Source: Bacteroides sp. (GTDB lineage: Bacteria > Bacteroidota > Bacteroidia > Bacteroidales > Bacteroidaceae). Taken from it: 64,000 nucleotides of DNA. Positions 53,678-61,636 of the stretch are shown here, piece after piece. The stretch lies in NCBI GenBank assembly GCA_021202275.1, contig JAJQDI010000028.1, forward strand, positions 129,347 through 193,346. The letters run 5' to 3'. Positions within the stretch are counted from its first letter, which is position 1; every line of letters begins with the position of its first letter. A program made the translations under genes and the position numbers. The notes below the pieces were generated by a model, which was not told where the DNA came from, ran no database searches, and was given only the letters and a program-made list of their open reading frames with translations.

Positions 53678-53752
53678 ACAGTATAAGTAAGTTTTTAATT
53701 TCTTTCATTTGCCGTCGTATATGTATGCACACGGAGTAATTTGCAGATGTTG

Positions 53753-53760
53753 CAAACATA
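53753..53760 (-). promoter_or_regulatory. Proximal promoter -7 box of rho
   Basis: TATGTTTG on the minus strand fits TAnnTTTG, 76 bases before the rho ATG. Confidence 0.5.
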
Positions 53761-53857
53761 TAAGCGTTGTATAATGAATTTGGGATGAATGCTATTGAAT
53801 CGGAAATCTGTGGTAAATTTCCTCCGGAGAGAGGAACAACAGAAATTTTCAACGATG

Positions 53858-53865
53858 CAAATATA
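53858..53865 (-). promoter_or_regulatory. Distal promoter -7 box of rho
   Basis: TATATTTG on the minus strand, about 180 bases before the rho ATG. Together with the proximal box it suggests two start points and a long leader that could serve autoregulation. The rest of 53866-54292 shows no feature. Confidence 0.5.
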
Positions 53866-54292
53866 ATAAATATTTTATCTTCTATCTCTAAATAAAGATT
53901 TTTTATAGATATGTTTACGGTTTTTCAGTGCGAAAACACGATTTTTACCTGTAAAACGGACTATTTGGGTAGTTACTGACCCTCTTTACAGCAAACATAC
54001 TTTTTCAGGAATTTGTTCATTTGTTAGGAATAATAAAGGGTAAAATAAAAAGTATTCCGGAACGAAAAAATAATAAAGAAAAGTGGGAGTTGTTTTTTCA
54101 TTCGGGAATATGCATGCCTTGTCTTCCGGTCGTTGAGTCCCGGAAATTCCTCTGAGAGAAAAGGGGGAGATCCAGAGAAAAGGCATGTAAATGGCTGACT
54201 GTATTTTCCGGATCTTCGCTATCTTTCCGGTGTATCAGGAGTGAAATTTCTTCCTGGAAAAATAGTATGGAAGCATACTTTTTTCTGAAAAG

Positions 54293-55618
54293 TCAGAACT
54301 GAGTTTCAGTGACAGGATCAGCCTTCGTATGGATAGGTTTTTCTATAGACAGGAGCATTATTCTTTCTGTTTTTTCATTGATCCGGAACCTGTCATCTAT
54401 TCTTTCTCCGACCACCCATACGATCTGATCGCCACAGCATATCAGCCATTGTTGCTCTTTGCGGGGAAGGGAATATTTGAGATCAGTCAGGAAATCACTG
54501 ATCAGTTTTTTTTCTTTCATACCCAACGGTACGAACTTGTCTCCCGGTTGCCATTTTCTTATTTCCAACGGAGCATGGATCTTATCGGCGTCTATACAGG
54601 TTATATGTTTGTCACGGGGTATTACGAAGTCCGGTGTACGGAACAGGGTTTCTGTGACCAGTCGGAACGGGGCAAGCTCTTTGCCGGTATCTGTCCTCAC
54701 CAACAACAACATCTCTCTGTCTTTGATCGTTCTCCATCCGCGGGAGCCGGTAAACTGTCGTCCCGGTTGCCCGGACAGCGAACTGAAAATAGCACGGATC
54801 TGTTCCGGGGAGAATCCCAGAGGATACAGGATCTCAAACAGCACAGTCTCAGGTGCTTTCTCTTGCAGCAATGCCCCGATCCGGATTCCTTCTGGTGTCT
54901 GAATACGCTCTTTGGCCTTCTCTATAGCCTGGTCGTAGACCAGGGATACCTGGCGCAGGTATTCGCTCGTCTGCATGAGGCTTTTATCAACGCCGGGATT
55001 GATCTCACGCAGGAGGGGGAGCAGATTCAGACGGATCTTGTTACGTGTATACTTGTCTGCCAGATTGGAGCTATCCGTTACATAAGGTTGCCCCACTCTG
55101 TCCAGATAGGCGATCAATTCTTCCCGGGTAACACAGAGCAGCGGGCGGATAATGGAACTGTTCCTGGGAGGAATGCCCCGCAAACCATGCAGGCCGGTAC
55201 CCCGGATCAGGTTGAGCAGGAGAGTTTCCACACTGTCGTCCCGGTGGTGTGCTACTGCTGTAACAGGGACAGAGAGCTGCTGGCGTAGAGAAGCGAACCA
55301 GTCATAGCGTAGTTCCCGTGCAGCCATTTCTATGGATATATGCTTCTCCGAAGCATACTTGTGTGTGTCAAACCTTTTGACATACAAAGGGATATCCAGT
55401 GTGTGGCAAAGCGCGCGTACAAACGCTTCGTCCCGGTCCGATTCCTCACCCCTGAGCGCGAAGTTGCAGTGAGCAGCTTCGCAGGTATATCCAAGATCCA
55501 TCAGTATATGCAGAAGGGCCACAGAGTCTGCTCCGCCACTTAAAGCGATCAGTACCTTTCCCTGTTCCGGAAGCAGATCCTCTTTTTGAATGTAAGTTGC
55601 TACACGATTGACTAACAT
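54293..55618 (-). CDS. tilS: tRNA(Ile)-lysidine synthase
   Basis: A 441-residue enzyme that adds lysine to C34 of tRNA-Ile(CAU), so that it reads AUA codons. The ATP-binding PP-loop motif is LIALSGGADSVALLH, followed by CEAAHCNFALRGEESDRDEAFVRAL and AVAHHRDDSVETLLLNLIRGTGLHGLRGI, then the TilS substrate-binding and C-terminal domains (PGDKFVPLGMKEKKLISDFLTDLK). The -7 box TATCTTTG (55623-55630, minus strand) lies only 5 bases from the ATG at 55618, so the mRNA may be leaderless, or translation may start at a later codon. Confidence 0.95.
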   Translation of the reverse strand: MLVNRVATYIQKEDLLPEQGKVLIALSGGADSVALLHILMDLGYTCEAAHCNFALRGEESDRDEAFVRALCHTLDIPLYVKRFDTHKYASEKHISIEMAARELRYDWFASLRQQLSVPVTAVAHHRDDSVETLLLNLIRGTGLHGLRGIPPRNSSIIRPLLCVTREELIAYLDRVGQPYVTDSSNLADKYTRNKIRLNLLPLLREINPGVDKSLMQTSEYLRQVSLVYDQAIEKAKERIQTPEGIRIGALLQEKAPETVLFEILYPLGFSPEQIRAIFSSLSGQPGRQFTGSRGWRTIKDREMLLLVRTDTGKELAPFRLVTETLFRTPDFVIPRDKHITCIDADKIHAPLEIRKWQPGDKFVPLGMKEKKLISDFLTDLKYSLPRKEQQWLICCGDQIVWVVGERIDDRFRINEKTERIMLLSIEKPIHTKADPVTETQF

Positions 55619-55622
55619 GGTA

Positions 55623-55630
55623 CAAAGATA
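55623..55630 (-). promoter_or_regulatory. Promoter -7 box of tilS, very close to the start codon
   Basis: TATCTTTG on the minus strand, ending five bases before the ATG. Predicts a leaderless or nearly leaderless mRNA. Confidence 0.55.
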
Positions 55631-55705
55631 ACTTTTCTCTCAGGAAAACCTTTCCGGAAAGAACGGAAAATATCTGTTGGCGACAGATGAAGCCGGGATC
55701 CTCCC

Positions 55706-56344
55706 TTATTCTTCATTCATTGTTTCTAATAAGGTAGTCAGCGAATCTCTCCAGTCTTCCCCGTTCTTGGGTTGGAAAGTAAGAAATCCCAGTTCTTTGC
55801 CTCTCTCTATGTTAGATGCTCCATCGTCAATAAAAAGAGTTTCTCCGGGACGGATACCTGCGTCTTTTAACATGAATTCGAATATCTTTTTATCCGGTTT
55901 CACACAACCCATTTCATAAGAGGCATATATTTTCTCTACATAATCGTCCAATGGCTTTCCGGCGGAAGTAAAGTCTTTGCTACGTGCCCAGCTCATGACA
56001 AAAGGATTGGTATTACTGAGCACAAATATCCTGTACTTGTTTTTCAGACTGTTCAGGTAATCTAATTTATAGCCGGGAATGTTGGTGAAAAAAGAGAGCC
56101 ATGCTTGCTTACACTCCGCCACAGAAAGCTCTTTGTGGCACAGCTTACTCAATTTTTCTGCGAATCCTACCGCATCCGTGCGTCCGTCTTCTACCTCCAG
56201 GAAAATACCTTTTTGATGGTATTTGTCTAATAACGTGTCTGCCTCTGTGAGTCCCAGAGATCTGAAATGAGACACAGCATTGTCTCTGTCGATATCGGCG
56301 ATCACTCCGCCGAAGTCAAAAACCAGATTTTTAATATATTCCAT
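55706..56344 (-). CDS. HAD-superfamily hydrolase
   Basis: A 212-residue phosphatase-like protein; the ATG at 56344 is preferred over a GTG one codon earlier. HAD motifs are present: motif I is VFDFGGVIADID (the nucleophile is the first Asp of DFGG), motif II FVLSNTN, motif III Lys in MGCVKPDKKIFEF, and motif IV FIDDGASNIERGKELGF. The helical cap after motif I (about residues 15-90) belongs to cap type C1. The family is close to YihX/epoxide hydrolase-like sugar phosphatases; the substrate is not known. A promoter box TATCTTTG at 56365-56372 (minus strand) supports the start. Confidence 0.88.
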   Translation of the reverse strand: MEYIKNLVFDFGGVIADIDRDNAVSHFRSLGLTEADTLLDKYHQKGIFLEVEDGRTDAVGFAEKLSKLCHKELSVAECKQAWLSFFTNIPGYKLDYLNSLKNKYRIFVLSNTNPFVMSWARSKDFTSAGKPLDDYVEKIYASYEMGCVKPDKKIFEFMLKDAGIRPGETLFIDDGASNIERGKELGFLTFQPKNGEDWRDSLTTLLETMNEE

Positions 56345-56364
56345 CACCAGTTGAAGTTTGCTTA

Positions 56365-56372
56365 CAAAGATA
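56365..56372 (-). promoter_or_regulatory. Promoter -7 box of the HAD hydrolase gene
   Basis: TATCTTTG on the minus strand, 20 bases before the ATG. Confidence 0.6.
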
Positions 56373-56471
56373 ACAGATAAAAGGTACGAATGGATTGACG
56401 CAGGTCAACAAACCTCTTTCACGGGGCTGGAAATATACCTATTTCTTGTTATTTAAAAGCAATCTAAATAA

Positions 56472-56503
56472 TTTGTTTCACTGACAGATAAGCCGTATCT
56501 TTG
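56472..56503 (+). promoter_or_regulatory. Promoter of feoAB
   Basis: -33 TTTG (56472-56475) and -7 TATCTTTG (56496-56503), 20 bases apart, 38 bases before the ATG. No Fur-box could be identified with confidence. Confidence 0.7.
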
Positions 56504-56541
56504 CACCTTTGAAACAGAGAAAATAAAACACCGAATATCTT

Positions 56542-59025
56542 ATGCGTTTATCCGAACTGAAAACAGGTGAAAAAGGAGTGATAGTAAAGGTCCTGGGACA
56601 CGGTGGCTTCCGCAAGCGTATTGTGGAAATGGGCTTTATCAAAGGAAAAACAGTGGAGGTGTTGCTGAATGCTCCTCTGAAAGATCCGATCAAATACAGG
56701 TTGCTGGGTTATGAAGTCTCTCTGCGCAGACAGGAGGCTTATATGATCGAGGTGATCAGTGAAGAGGAAGCCTTGAAGCAGGCATCGGAGCATCCGGACT
56801 TCAGCGAACTCAGCGAGGAAGTTGTGGCTCAGGAAGAGCAAATGAAACAGGTGGCTCTGGGCAAGCGACGTATCATCAATGTAGCTTTGGTAGGGAATCC
56901 CAACTGTGGGAAAACCTCTCTTTTCAATATTGTTTCCGGATCGCATGAACATGTGGGTAACTACAGCGGAGTGACTGTAGATGCCAAAGAGGGATATTTT
57001 GATTTTGAAGGGTACCGTTTCCGCATTGTAGACCTTCCGGGTACCTATTCTCTTTCTACCTATACCCCGGAAGAGGTATACGTGCGCCGGCATATTGTCG
57101 ACGAAACCCCGGATGTGATTGTCAATGTGGTAGACTCCTCCAACCTGGAACGGAACCTCTATCTGACTACGCAACTGATTGATATGAATGTGCGTATGGC
57201 TGTAGCTCTGAATATGTACGATGAGTTGGAAGCCAGTGGAAATACATTGGATTACAGGCATCTCAGCCGGTTGTTCGGGGTGCCTATGATACCTACCGTA
57301 TCGAAACGCGGAAAAGGGCTGAATCATCTTTTCCATGTGGTGATCAACCTGTATGAAGGAGCTGATTTTCTGGATAAAGATGGAAACATGAATCAGGAAG
57401 TAGCCCGGGAACTGCAAGACTGGCACCTGAAACATGTAGATGAAAAAGGCCATGAAGAACATCTGGAAGAGTATTCGGACGAGCAGAAGATCAAAGACCG
57501 GGTCTATCGTCACATCCATATCAACCACGGCGCGGATATCGAAGCGGCCATAGAGGCTGTAAAGAAGGTGATCTCTGCCAATGAAGATATCCGTCACAAA
57601 TATTCTACCCGTTTTCTGGCGATCAAGTTGCTGGAGTTTGACGGAGAGGTAGAACAGATGGTTAACTTCCTGTCCAACAAAGAAGAGATCCTGCAGGTAC
57701 GTGATAAAATGGCTAAGAAGATCGCGGCTGCCATAGGGGAGGATAGTGAATCAGCTATTACCGATGCCAAATATGCTTTTATCAGTGGGGCCCTGGCAGA
57801 GACCTATACGGATAATAAGATAGAGAAAAAACAGGTTACCCGCCTGCTGGATGCCATTGTGACGAATCGTTACGTTGGTTTCCCGCTGTTTTTCCTGTTT
57901 ATGTTCCTGATGTTCCAGCTTACTTTTGTGCTGGGTGAATATCCCATGGAAGCCATTGAGTGGGGAGTGGAAGAGTTGGGAGAATGGCTCCGCCATACCA
58001 TGGCCGACGGTACGCTCAAAGACTTGTTGGTCGATGGGATCATTGGTGGAGTAGGAGGGGTGATCGTGTTCCTGCCCAACATCCTGATCCTGTATTTCTG
58101 TATATCGTTTATGGAAGACACCGGATATATGGCCCGGGCCGCGTTCATCATGGATAAGGTGATGCATAAGATGGGGCTTCACGGAAAATCTTTTATTCCG
58201 CTGGTGATGGGATTTGGCTGTAATGTGCCGGCCATTATGGCTTGCCGTACGATTGAGAACCGGAAGAATCGTCTGGTCACCATCCTGATCAACCCCTTGA
58301 TGTCGTGTAGCGCCCGGTTACCTATCTATCTGGTGATGGTCGGAGCTTTCTTTCCGAACAATGCGGCATGGGTGTTGTTTTCCATTTATCTGACCGGTAT
58401 ATTCCTGGCAGTGGTGTTGGCACGTATATTCAGTAAGACATTGGTGAAGGGAGACGATACACCGTTTGTCATGGAACTTCCTCCTTACCGTATGCCTACG
58501 CTGAAAGCGATCTGTCGGCATACCTGGGACAAAGGAGCACAGTATCTGAAAAAGATGGGGGGAATTATTATGATCGCTTCCGTCGTGATCTGGTTCCTGG
58601 GTTATTATCCGGATCACGATGCCTACGAGACGGAAGCTGAGCAGCAGGAGAATTCCTACATCGGACAGATCGGTAAGGCGGTAGAGCCGGTGATCGAACC
58701 TTTGGGATTTGACTGGAAATTAGGCATTGGTATTCTTTCCGGAATAGGTGCGAAGGAACTGGTGGTAAGTACCCTCGGAGTGCTTTATACCAATGATGCC
58801 GATGTGGATATGGTGAGTCTGGGGGAACGTATCCCTATCACTCCCCTGGTGGCTTTCTGCTATATGCTGTTTGTACTGATCTACTTCCCGTGTATCGCGT
58901 CTTTAGTGGCGATCAGGCAGGAAGCCGGCGGATGGAAATGGGCTATCTTTGCCGGGATTTATACAACCGTATTGGCGTGGCTTGTAACCTTTGCTGTATA
59001 TCAATTGGGTAGTTTATTGTTATGA
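56542..59025 (+). CDS. feoB: Ferrous iron transporter FeoA-FeoB fusion
   Basis: An 827-residue inner-membrane Fe(II) importer. The N-terminus is an FeoA SH3-like domain (MRLSELKTGEKGVIVKVLGHGGFRKRIVEMGFIKGKTVEV, to about residue 75), fused to FeoB. The G-protein domain shows GNPNCGKTSLF (G1), YSGVTVDAKEGY (G2) and DLPGTYSLSTY (G3). The membrane part has two Gate motifs with conserved Cys (PLVMGFGCNVPAIMACRTIENR) and the late GIGILSGIGAKELVVSTL block. Fusion of FeoA to FeoB is typical of Bacteroidetes. The gene overlaps the next by four bases. Confidence 0.96.
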   Translation: MRLSELKTGEKGVIVKVLGHGGFRKRIVEMGFIKGKTVEVLLNAPLKDPIKYRLLGYEVSLRRQEAYMIEVISEEEALKQASEHPDFSELSEEVVAQEEQMKQVALGKRRIINVALVGNPNCGKTSLFNIVSGSHEHVGNYSGVTVDAKEGYFDFEGYRFRIVDLPGTYSLSTYTPEEVYVRRHIVDETPDVIVNVVDSSNLERNLYLTTQLIDMNVRMAVALNMYDELEASGNTLDYRHLSRLFGVPMIPTVSKRGKGLNHLFHVVINLYEGADFLDKDGNMNQEVARELQDWHLKHVDEKGHEEHLEEYSDEQKIKDRVYRHIHINHGADIEAAIEAVKKVISANEDIRHKYSTRFLAIKLLEFDGEVEQMVNFLSNKEEILQVRDKMAKKIAAAIGEDSESAITDAKYAFISGALAETYTDNKIEKKQVTRLLDAIVTNRYVGFPLFFLFMFLMFQLTFVLGEYPMEAIEWGVEELGEWLRHTMADGTLKDLLVDGIIGGVGGVIVFLPNILILYFCISFMEDTGYMARAAFIMDKVMHKMGLHGKSFIPLVMGFGCNVPAIMACRTIENRKNRLVTILINPLMSCSARLPIYLVMVGAFFPNNAAWVLFSIYLTGIFLAVVLARIFSKTLVKGDDTPFVMELPPYRMPTLKAICRHTWDKGAQYLKKMGGIIMIASVVIWFLGYYPDHDAYETEAEQQENSYIGQIGKAVEPVIEPLGFDWKLGIGILSGIGAKELVVSTLGVLYTNDADVDMVSLGERIPITPLVAFCYMLFVLIYFPCIASLVAIRQEAGGWKWAIFAGIYTTVLAWLVTFAVYQLGSLLL

Positions 59026-59234
59026 CTTTACAAGATGTAATTGTATATATTATTGTGGCCTGTTGTTTTTTCTGGGTGATCCGCCGTACCCTCTTCTGGT
59101 GGCGGCGCGCCGGGAAAAATGACAATCCCTGTACCTCCTGTGTAAGTGGCTGTGATTTAAAGAGAATGATGGACGAGAAGCGCAGAGAGTGTCAGATGAA
59201 CCAGAAATCTACAGATAAAAATTGCTGTAAATAG
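59022..59234 (+). CDS. FeoB-associated Cys-rich membrane protein
   Basis: A 70-residue protein whose ATG overlaps the feoB stop by four bases (ATGA). One membrane helix (VIVYIIVACCFFWVIRRTLF) is followed by a basic stretch (WWRRAG) and a Cys cluster (NPCTSCVSGCDLKRM ... MNQKSTDKNCCK). This is the layout of the FeoB_associated family, assumed to help Fe(II) transfer or Feo complex assembly, comparable to FeoC. Confidence 0.92.
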   Translation: MTLQDVIVYIIVACCFFWVIRRTLFWWRRAGKNDNPCTSCVSGCDLKRMMDEKRRECQMNQKSTDKNCCK

Positions 59235-59256
59235 TTGCAATTACAGAAAAAATGTA

Positions 59257-59264
59257 TACCTTTG
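59257..59264 (+). promoter_or_regulatory. Promoter -7 box of tRNA-Cys
   Basis: TACCTTTG fits TAnnTTTG, about 20 bases before the mature tRNA 5' end. Confidence 0.6.
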
Positions 59265-59284
59265 CATCCGCAAACGAATCATAA

Positions 59285-59355
59285 GGTTCCTTGGCCGAGT
59301 GGCTAGGCACCGGTCTGCAAAACCGTCTACGGCGGTTCGAATCCGCCAGGAACCT
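59285..59355 (+). tRNA. tRNA-Cys (anticodon GCA)
   Basis: A complete 71-base cloverleaf. The acceptor arms GGTTCCT and AGGAACC pair perfectly, the discriminator base is T (as in tRNA-Cys), and the anticodon loop reads CTGCAAA. The T-arm GGCGG-TTCGAAT-CCGCC is normal. CCA is not encoded. The last 16 bases are part of a 17-base repeat found again at 61453-61469, indicating that an element integrated into its 3' end. Confidence 0.97.
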
Positions 59356-59356
59356 C
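59340..59356 (+). repeat. attL-like direct repeat at the tRNA-Cys 3' end
   Basis: AATCCGCCAGGAACCTC, identical to 61453-61469. It overlaps the T-arm and acceptor stem of tRNA-Cys, a classic target of tyrosine integrases. Confidence 0.85.
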
Positions 59357-59366
59357 TGGAACAGTT

Positions 59367-59406
59367 GAAGGAATAGAAAGAATTTTTCTATTCCTTCTGT
59401 TTTTTA
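59367..59406 (+). terminator. Terminator downstream of tRNA-Cys, inside the island
   Basis: GAAGGAATAGAAA and TTTCTATTCCTTC form a 13-bp stem followed by TGTTTTTT. It now ends the tRNA transcript although it seems to belong to the island. Confidence 0.85.
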
Positions 59407-59478
59407 AGCACTTACGTCCTCTATAGTGGAAGGATAAAAAGGGTAAATTCGATAGTTTTTCTGCTTTTGTTGTACCTA

Positions 59479-59723
59479 TTAATTTTGATTGTATTCCCGG
59501 ATAGAACTCTCATAGATTCTTTTATCGGGAGTTGTTTTTAATATTCCTGCATCCACTAAATCGGAAATCTTTTTATGAGATCACTTTAGCATCTTAGCGA
59601 CCTGATTAATACTGAAAAAGTTCGTTCAATCCCGGATTCTGCCGTTTGAGGCATTTTCTTATCAAAAACTCTTTCTATGATCTTCTCAATAGAAAATTCT
59701 GTTGTTACAATGACTATTTCCAT
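59479..59723 (-). pseudogene. Decayed small HTH protein (excisionase-like)
   Basis: From an ATG at 59723 the minus strand encodes MEIVIVTTEFSIEKIIERVF...AESGIERTFS. The sequence continues, in another frame, as FSINQVAKMLK, then a TGA, then SHKKISDLVDAGILKTTPDKRIYESSIREYNQN and a stop at 59479. Joined, it is a ~80-residue MerR/HTH_17-type DNA-binding protein of the kind used as excisionase or regulator in Bacteroidetes integrative elements. One frameshift and one nonsense codon show it is inactive. Confidence 0.65.
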
Positions 59724-59774
59724 ATTATAAACCATTAATTAATAAATAGAATTATGGTTTGCACTAAATTTTAT

Positions 59775-59803
59775 TTTCTATATTTACACCGCAAATATAG
59801 AAA
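59775..59803. promoter_or_regulatory. 11-bp inverted-repeat operator candidate upstream of the XRE gene
   Basis: TTTCTATATTT (59775-59785) and AAATATAGAAA (59793-59803) are perfect inverted arms around a 7-base spacer, 53 bases before the XRE gene start. The left arm includes a -7-like TATATTTA, so binding would block transcription. Autoregulation by the XRE protein is the likely use. Confidence 0.6.
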
Positions 59804-59856
59804 CAAAAGAAGTTTTGCTAAACTAAAAGTTTATCATTTGATGAAAATTAAACTTT

Positions 59857-60516
59857 ATGGTTCATTTATCCCGTATAAGAGAATTGTGTGAAAAGAATGG
59901 TGTAACCGTGAAACAGGCGGCATCAGACTTAGGAATGACGGAGCAAAGTTTGCATAAGATCATTAAAGGCAACTCTACCAAAATAGATACCTTAATTGCT
60001 ATATCTAAATATTTTAAAGTTGAGCCTGCTTACTTCTTTGATTCAGGTGCAAATGAAGAAATGGATTATATAAATGTGTCTAAAGAAAAACTTTTTGGTT
60101 TGATTAAAAAGGTGTTAGCCTATTCTATTCATGGCTTCGGTATGATAAAGCTGGAATGGGACAATCAAAACAAAACATTCAATTCATATTTTGATGTATT
60201 GAACAAACAGTATAATCCCGATGAAAGTGATTTGGAATATATCTCTTCATTATTAGAAACTAAAATAAATATTACCGATAAAACAGCTCCAAAAGATTTA
60301 ACTAAGTTGTTAATGAGTAAAGATGAGTTTGAATTTACTTCTTCCTATTATTATGGAATTCGTAAAATGCAAACACAGGAAGAACTGCACAAGATAATTT
60401 CTTTTTTGGACAAGCATAAAATTCCTGTTTCGGATTCCATTAAACAGGATATGGAAGATTTAAAACAACAGATTCGTTATTATGAGTCTAAAAGTATAAT
60501 TGGAGCGAATAAATAA
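59857..60516 (+). CDS. XRE-family helix-turn-helix regulator
   Basis: A 219-residue protein. The N-terminal Cro/C1-type HTH is clear: SRIRELCEKNGVTVKQAASDLGMTEQSLHKIIKGNSTKIDTLIAISKYFKVEPAYFF (residues 5-61). The remaining 155 residues are Lys/Glu-rich helices without recognisable domain (DLEYISSLLETKINITDKTAPKDLTKLL; IKQDMEDLKQQIRYYESK), possibly a dimerisation or sensing part. It is encoded 11 bases before the Fic gene and probably acts as repressor or antitoxin-like partner of it. Codon use is A/T-rich, unlike the neighbouring housekeeping genes, in line with transfer. Confidence 0.88.
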   Translation: MVHLSRIRELCEKNGVTVKQAASDLGMTEQSLHKIIKGNSTKIDTLIAISKYFKVEPAYFFDSGANEEMDYINVSKEKLFGLIKKVLAYSIHGFGMIKLEWDNQNKTFNSYFDVLNKQYNPDESDLEYISSLLETKINITDKTAPKDLTKLLMSKDEFEFTSSYYYGIRKMQTQEELHKIISFLDKHKIPVSDSIKQDMEDLKQQIRYYESKSIIGANK

Positions 60517-60527
60517 ACAAAAAATAT

Positions 60528-61268
60528 ATGTCACTCATATTCAACAAAGAGCAACAGGAAAAAGCAACTTTTATATTGCAAAGCCCTTTAGCAAAATTAT
60601 CAGAACTTTATTCTAACGAAATAAAAGATCTGGCAGTAGTCTGGTGTTATTATTCAGGAAAAATAGAAGGTAATACCTATACCTATATTGAAACGGAAGC
60701 TTTATTAAAAGACGATATTACTTCTGAAAAACGATATGAGGATGCAAAGATGCTGAAGAACCTTTATAATACATTCATTTCCGAAGTTGAATATATTAAT
60801 AAAGAGAAAAATCAAGAGGTGATTAATGAACGTACTCTTTTCCGGATTCACCAATCTATTTCAATCGGATTGGTTTCTAATGAGGAATCAGGTTCATTAA
60901 GAACACGTGCGGTTCGTATCAGTGGAACAGAGTATACTCCACCTAAAAATAAACAGGAGATAGAAAGTGGACTGAATCAGATTTTATTCAAACAGGAAGA
61001 ATATACTAACCCGCTGGAAAAGGCAATATATTTACATTGTAATTTAGCCTGTTTGCAACCTTTTATTGATGGTAACAAACGAACCACCCGGATGGTGGAA
61101 AGTATTGCATTAATGAATGCAGATATAATACCTGTATACTCTGCAAAAGATGCGGATATTCTGAATTACAGAAAAGGTCTGATTGCCTTTTATGAAACAG
61201 AAGATTATACTCAATATGCTGACTATTTTCTAAACAGGCAGATAGAACGCATAAAGGAGATAGAATAA
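60528..61268 (+). CDS. Class II Fic-domain protein with Gln in place of the catalytic His
   Basis: A 246-residue Fic/DOC-fold protein. Fic enzymes transfer AMP or related groups to target hydroxyls, using an HxFx(D/E)GNxxR loop. Here the loop reads QPFIDGNKR at residues 177-185: the general-base His is Gln (codon CAA at 61056-61058), while Phe, Asp, Asn and Arg are kept. An N-terminal inhibitory helix motif S43-G-K-I-E47-G is present, which makes it class II. The flap region RTRAVRISGTEYTPP is normal. The protein may be inactive in AMPylation, use another chemistry, or act as regulator or decoy. The XRE gene lies 11 bases upstream. Confidence 0.9.
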   Translation: MSLIFNKEQQEKATFILQSPLAKLSELYSNEIKDLAVVWCYYSGKIEGNTYTYIETEALLKDDITSEKRYEDAKMLKNLYNTFISEVEYINKEKNQEVINERTLFRIHQSISIGLVSNEESGSLRTRAVRISGTEYTPPKNKQEIESGLNQILFKQEEYTNPLEKAIYLHCNLACLQPFIDGNKRTTRMVESIALMNADIIPVYSAKDADILNYRKGLIAFYETEDYTQYADYFLNRQIERIKEIE

Positions 61269-61452
61269 TTATATTGATTATGAGTATTTTACAAACATGT
61301 AAACAGGGTTCCGGGGAACCTGAACCAAATCTATATAATTGATTGATAATTAATTAAGTAAAACAAAAATATAGTTGTACAATTGTTAGACTAAAGCAAA
61401 AGAAAAATTAAGATATTCCTTTGATGGATAGCGGTTTACGGGAAATGTTAAA

Positions 61453-61469
61453 AATCCGCCAGGAACCTC
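61453..61469 (+). repeat. attR-like direct repeat
   Basis: AATCCGCCAGGAACCTC, identical to the tRNA-Cys 3' end at 59340-59356. It marks the right end of the island. Confidence 0.85.
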
Positions 61470-61480
61470 GATGGGTGTGT

Positions 61481-61520
61481 AATCCCCACATAATCACTGT
61501 ATTGTGTGGTGATTTAAATT
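61481..61520 (+). terminator. Probable original tRNA-Cys terminator, displaced by the island
   Basis: AATCCCCACA (61481-61490) and TGTGGTGATT (61505-61514) pair with one mismatch and are followed by TAAATTTTT. It lies just beyond attR, where the native tRNA terminator should be. Confidence 0.55.
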
Positions 61521-61636
61521 TTTCAGCCGTTTTTGCCAGCAATAAGAAAGGGCAAAGCAGTTATTCAGATAGTCTGATAAAGGAGGATAAAGGTTTTACC
61601 AGATACCCTCCCCCGTTTTTCAGCATGGTGATACAT

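Larger units (their letters stand above)
59340..61469. mobile_element. 2.1-kb genomic island in tRNA-Cys (XRE regulator plus Fic protein)
   Basis: Bounded by 17-base direct repeats (59340-59356 and 61453-61469). Content from left to right: a terminator hairpin, a decayed HTH/excisionase-like gene (minus strand), an inverted-repeat operator candidate, an XRE-family regulator and a Fic protein. It is more A/T-rich than its surroundings. No integrase is present, so the element is either a remnant, or mobilised in trans. Confidence 0.78.

Noticed and set aside
56548..57597. 349-codon open frame opposite feoB
   Set aside because: Antisense shadow of the FeoA and G-protein domains; no features.
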